A DNA stretch of 64,000 nt from contig NZ_JHQS01000024.1 in the NCBI RefSeq assembly GCF_014843845.1, positions 62,001 to 126,000 of the forward strand, read 5' to 3'. Both the position numbers and the translations under genes were made by a program. Below are positions 62,581-64,000 of the stretch, piece after piece. Numbering within the stretch: position 1 is the first letter of the stretch; the number at the start of each line of letters is the position of its first letter. Below the pieces are notes generated by a model that had not been told where the DNA came from, ran no database searches, and saw only the letters and a list, made by a program, of their open reading frames with translations. Source of the stretch: Mesorhizobium amorphae (GTDB lineage: Bacteria; Pseudomonadota; Alphaproteobacteria; Rhizobiales; Rhizobiaceae).

Positions 62581-63615
62581 TCAAGACGGCACCCTGTCTT
62601 CAGCGCTGCGCCGCGGTCCTGGCCAAAGCAACGCTGCCATGAAGATCGTATAGGCGATGGCCACCAGTATGTAGTTGACCCGCGTGGCAAAAGATTCCGC
62701 TGCCGATCCCGGCAAAGGCGAGACCCCCGTTCCGAACAGGATGAGGAAGATTGTAAGCGCGCCCGCGTAGAGCTTGGCGGCAGGGTTGCTCAGCGCGGCG
62801 CGACCGCCAAACACCAGGCCGGCAAGCAGCATCAGGACAAACAGCGAGGGGGTGGTGGGACGAACCTGCAGCAATGCGAACGCAAAGGATGCAGCCACGC
62901 CTCCGAGGAGATTGACCATGACGAGGCCGAAGGCCGCCCTGGCGCTTGCGCTGACGTCGAGCTGCGACAACAGCGATGCGACAGTGATCGGAATGACGAT
63001 CGCCGTGGCGAGGCCGTCCCGCGTCAGGCAAGCCAGCACGGCGATCAGCAGGATGATGGCATTGGCGGCGGCATAGCGCGCGGCGCGAGGGTTTGCAGCG
63101 GGAGCCGGGGCCTGAACATCGGCGCTGCCCCGGTCGGGTATGACCGCATGGGCAATCCACATCAGGATCGCTCCGCTGACCACGCCCTGGACAAGGATCG
63201 ACAGGATGGAATCGCCGAGATCGCGGTTGAGCACGGTCAGCAGCGGCACCATCACGGCGACCACCAGGACAAGAAAGATCGCCCCGCCGCCCTTGCCGAT
63301 CGCCTGCAGGTAGAAACAGACGAAATAGACGAGCCCGAGCAGCAGCAACAGGACCGGCGGCCGGTCGCCTGTCAGGACCGCGACGGCCTGCAGAAGCGCG
63401 CCGGCGACAACAATGAGGATCGCCATTCCCAGGGCCTGTTTCAGCGGCAGCGGGCGGGAACTGGAGATCAGGAACTGCGCCGCGAACAATGGCCCCAGAA
63501 AGGGGATGATCGCTCCCGACAGAACCGACCACGTGAAGCCCACGGCTACGGCCAGCGCGATGCGCAGGCCCTTGCGCCTGGCATTGGCGTGCGCAAGCTC
63601 GCCGTCAGCTGACAT
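62581..63615 (-). CDS. DUF2955/FUSC-like inner membrane efflux protein
   Basis: A 344-residue protein with about ten hydrophobic segments in two halves separated by a short loop (HAVIPDRGSADVQAP). The pattern and the HlyD-like partner upstream resemble two-component efflux systems for aromatic acids or drugs (AaeB/YdhK-like). Its start overlaps the HlyD-like stop by 11 bp, so the pair is co-translated. Substrate unknown. Confidence 0.8.
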   Translation of the reverse strand: MSADGELAHANARRKGLRIALAVAVGFTWSVLSGAIIPFLGPLFAAQFLISSSRPLPLKQALGMAILIVVAGALLQAVAVLTGDRPPVLLLLLGLVYFVCFYLQAIGKGGGAIFLVLVVAVMVPLLTVLNRDLGDSILSILVQGVVSGAILMWIAHAVIPDRGSADVQAPAPAANPRAARYAAANAIILLIAVLACLTRDGLATAIVIPITVASLLSQLDVSASARAAFGLVMVNLLGGVAASFAFALLQVRPTTPSLFVLMLLAGLVFGGRAALSNPAAKLYAGALTIFLILFGTGVSPLPGSAAESFATRVNYILVAIAYTIFMAALLWPGPRRSAEDRVPS

Positions 63616-64000
63616 AGGTCAGGACCGACAACACGCGCATCCAGATGCGGCCGATCGCGTTGGTCACCGGATTGTCGCCGGTATAGATCACCACGTTCGC
63701 CTGCGAGCCGTAGCGCACGCCCTTGGGCCTGCCCTCGTCAAGGATCAGGCGGACGGGAAAGCTCTGTGGCGTTCTCACCCATCCGCTTTCGGTGGAGATC
63801 TTGGGCAGCCCGGTTTTGGGGTCGACACTTCCCTGGGCTACACCCATACCGACGCTCTCCACCGTCGCGCCGAAAACCTGGCCGGGCAAGAGGTCGAACA
63901 AGACGTCTGCGCGGTTGCCGGCTGCGACGTTCTCCAGGCTGTTCTCCTTGAACGCCGCGGTGATCCAAACCGTGCCCACGTCGATGAAGGTCATGGCGCT
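63605..64000 (-). CDS. HlyD/EmrA-type membrane fusion protein, C-terminal part (partial)
   Basis: The frame is open through the right edge, so only about the last 130 residues are seen. GTVWITAAFKENSLENVAAGNRADVLFDLLPGQVFGATVESVG is the beta-barrel region of HlyD-family periplasmic adaptors, followed by FPVRLILDEGRPKGVRYGSQANVVIYT. It links the inner-membrane partner at 62581 to an outer-membrane channel. The in-frame Met at 63994 is internal to the domain, not a real start. Confidence 0.88.
   Translation of the reverse strand, partial: SAMTFIDVGTVWITAAFKENSLENVAAGNRADVLFDLLPGQVFGATVESVGMGVAQGSVDPKTGLPKISTESGWVRTPQSFPVRLILDEGRPKGVRYGSQANVVIYTGDNPVTNAIGRIWMRVLSVLTYVS

Overview
The window looks like chromosome of a Mesorhizobium-type alphaproteobacterium (Rhizobiales). 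The basis is GC-rich sequence with strong GC3 coding bias, a very high density of ABC importers, short-chain dehydrogenases and small regulators, a DUF1127 protein, and two copies of a dispersed roughly 105-bp intergenic repeat of a kind I associate with Mesorhizobium and relatives. No tRNA, rRNA, CRISPR array, integrase or intact insertion sequence was seen.

Left part (1-7.5 kb, all +): one tight operon of an MFS transporter, SDR, NAD-epimerase-like protein, PuuE-like deacetylase-fold amidase, cyclic amidohydrolase, SDR and D-2-hydroxyacid dehydrogenase. It reads as uptake, ring opening and oxidation of an unknown, probably cyclic amide or ureide, compound. At 7.5-9.6 kb a DHA2-type drug exporter (-) diverges from a MarR regulator (+) across an AT-rich gap with two perfect palindromes. 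From 9.75 to 22.5 kb lies a polyol/ketose regulon: a leftward ABC importer operon (binding protein, two permeases, small membrane protein, polyol dehydrogenase, ATPase), an AraC regulator, and rightward genes for a D-tagatose-3-epimerase-type isomerase, a ROK repressor, a PfkB kinase and two SDRs. A 22-bp motif occurs three times in front of these genes.

Middle (22.6-31.5 kb): a heterodimeric ABC exporter, a 5'-truncated SDR remnant, an aromatic amino-acid lyase homologue that lacks the MIO-forming Ala-Ser-Gly triad, a frameshifted remnant, DUF1127, a CadC-like wHTH/TPR regulator abutting a dispersed repeat, and a GFA-family zinc protein. From 31.7 to 41.2 kb is a peptide/opine-type importer locus: dual ATPase, MarR, SDR, FAD oxidoreductase, Tat-exported binding protein, two permeases and a second FAD oxidoreductase. 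From 41.4 to 45.3 kb is an island of glycan genes with less typical composition (sulfotransferase-GT2 fusion, GT2, GT4), closed by a rho-independent terminator.

Right part: a LysR-controlled acidic amino-acid module (importer, aspartate ammonia-lyase, asparaginase; 45.4-52.4 kb) with a perfect 11-bp inverted repeat between regulator and operon. It is followed by small secreted or degenerate genes, an MscS channel, a conserved protein of unknown function, a GltS-type glutamate symporter, a DUF4105 membrane protein, a DUF2950/DUF3300 pair, and a FUSC-like plus HlyD-like efflux pair running off the right edge.

All three importer operons carry a stem-loop between the binding-protein gene and the first permease gene. 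Several enzymes have lost residues normally essential to their family: the MIO triad in the lyase, three of the metal ligands in the cyclic amidohydrolase, the HGTDT aspartate in the asparaginase, and the third Rossmann glycine in the epimerase-like protein. These are the most interesting leads.
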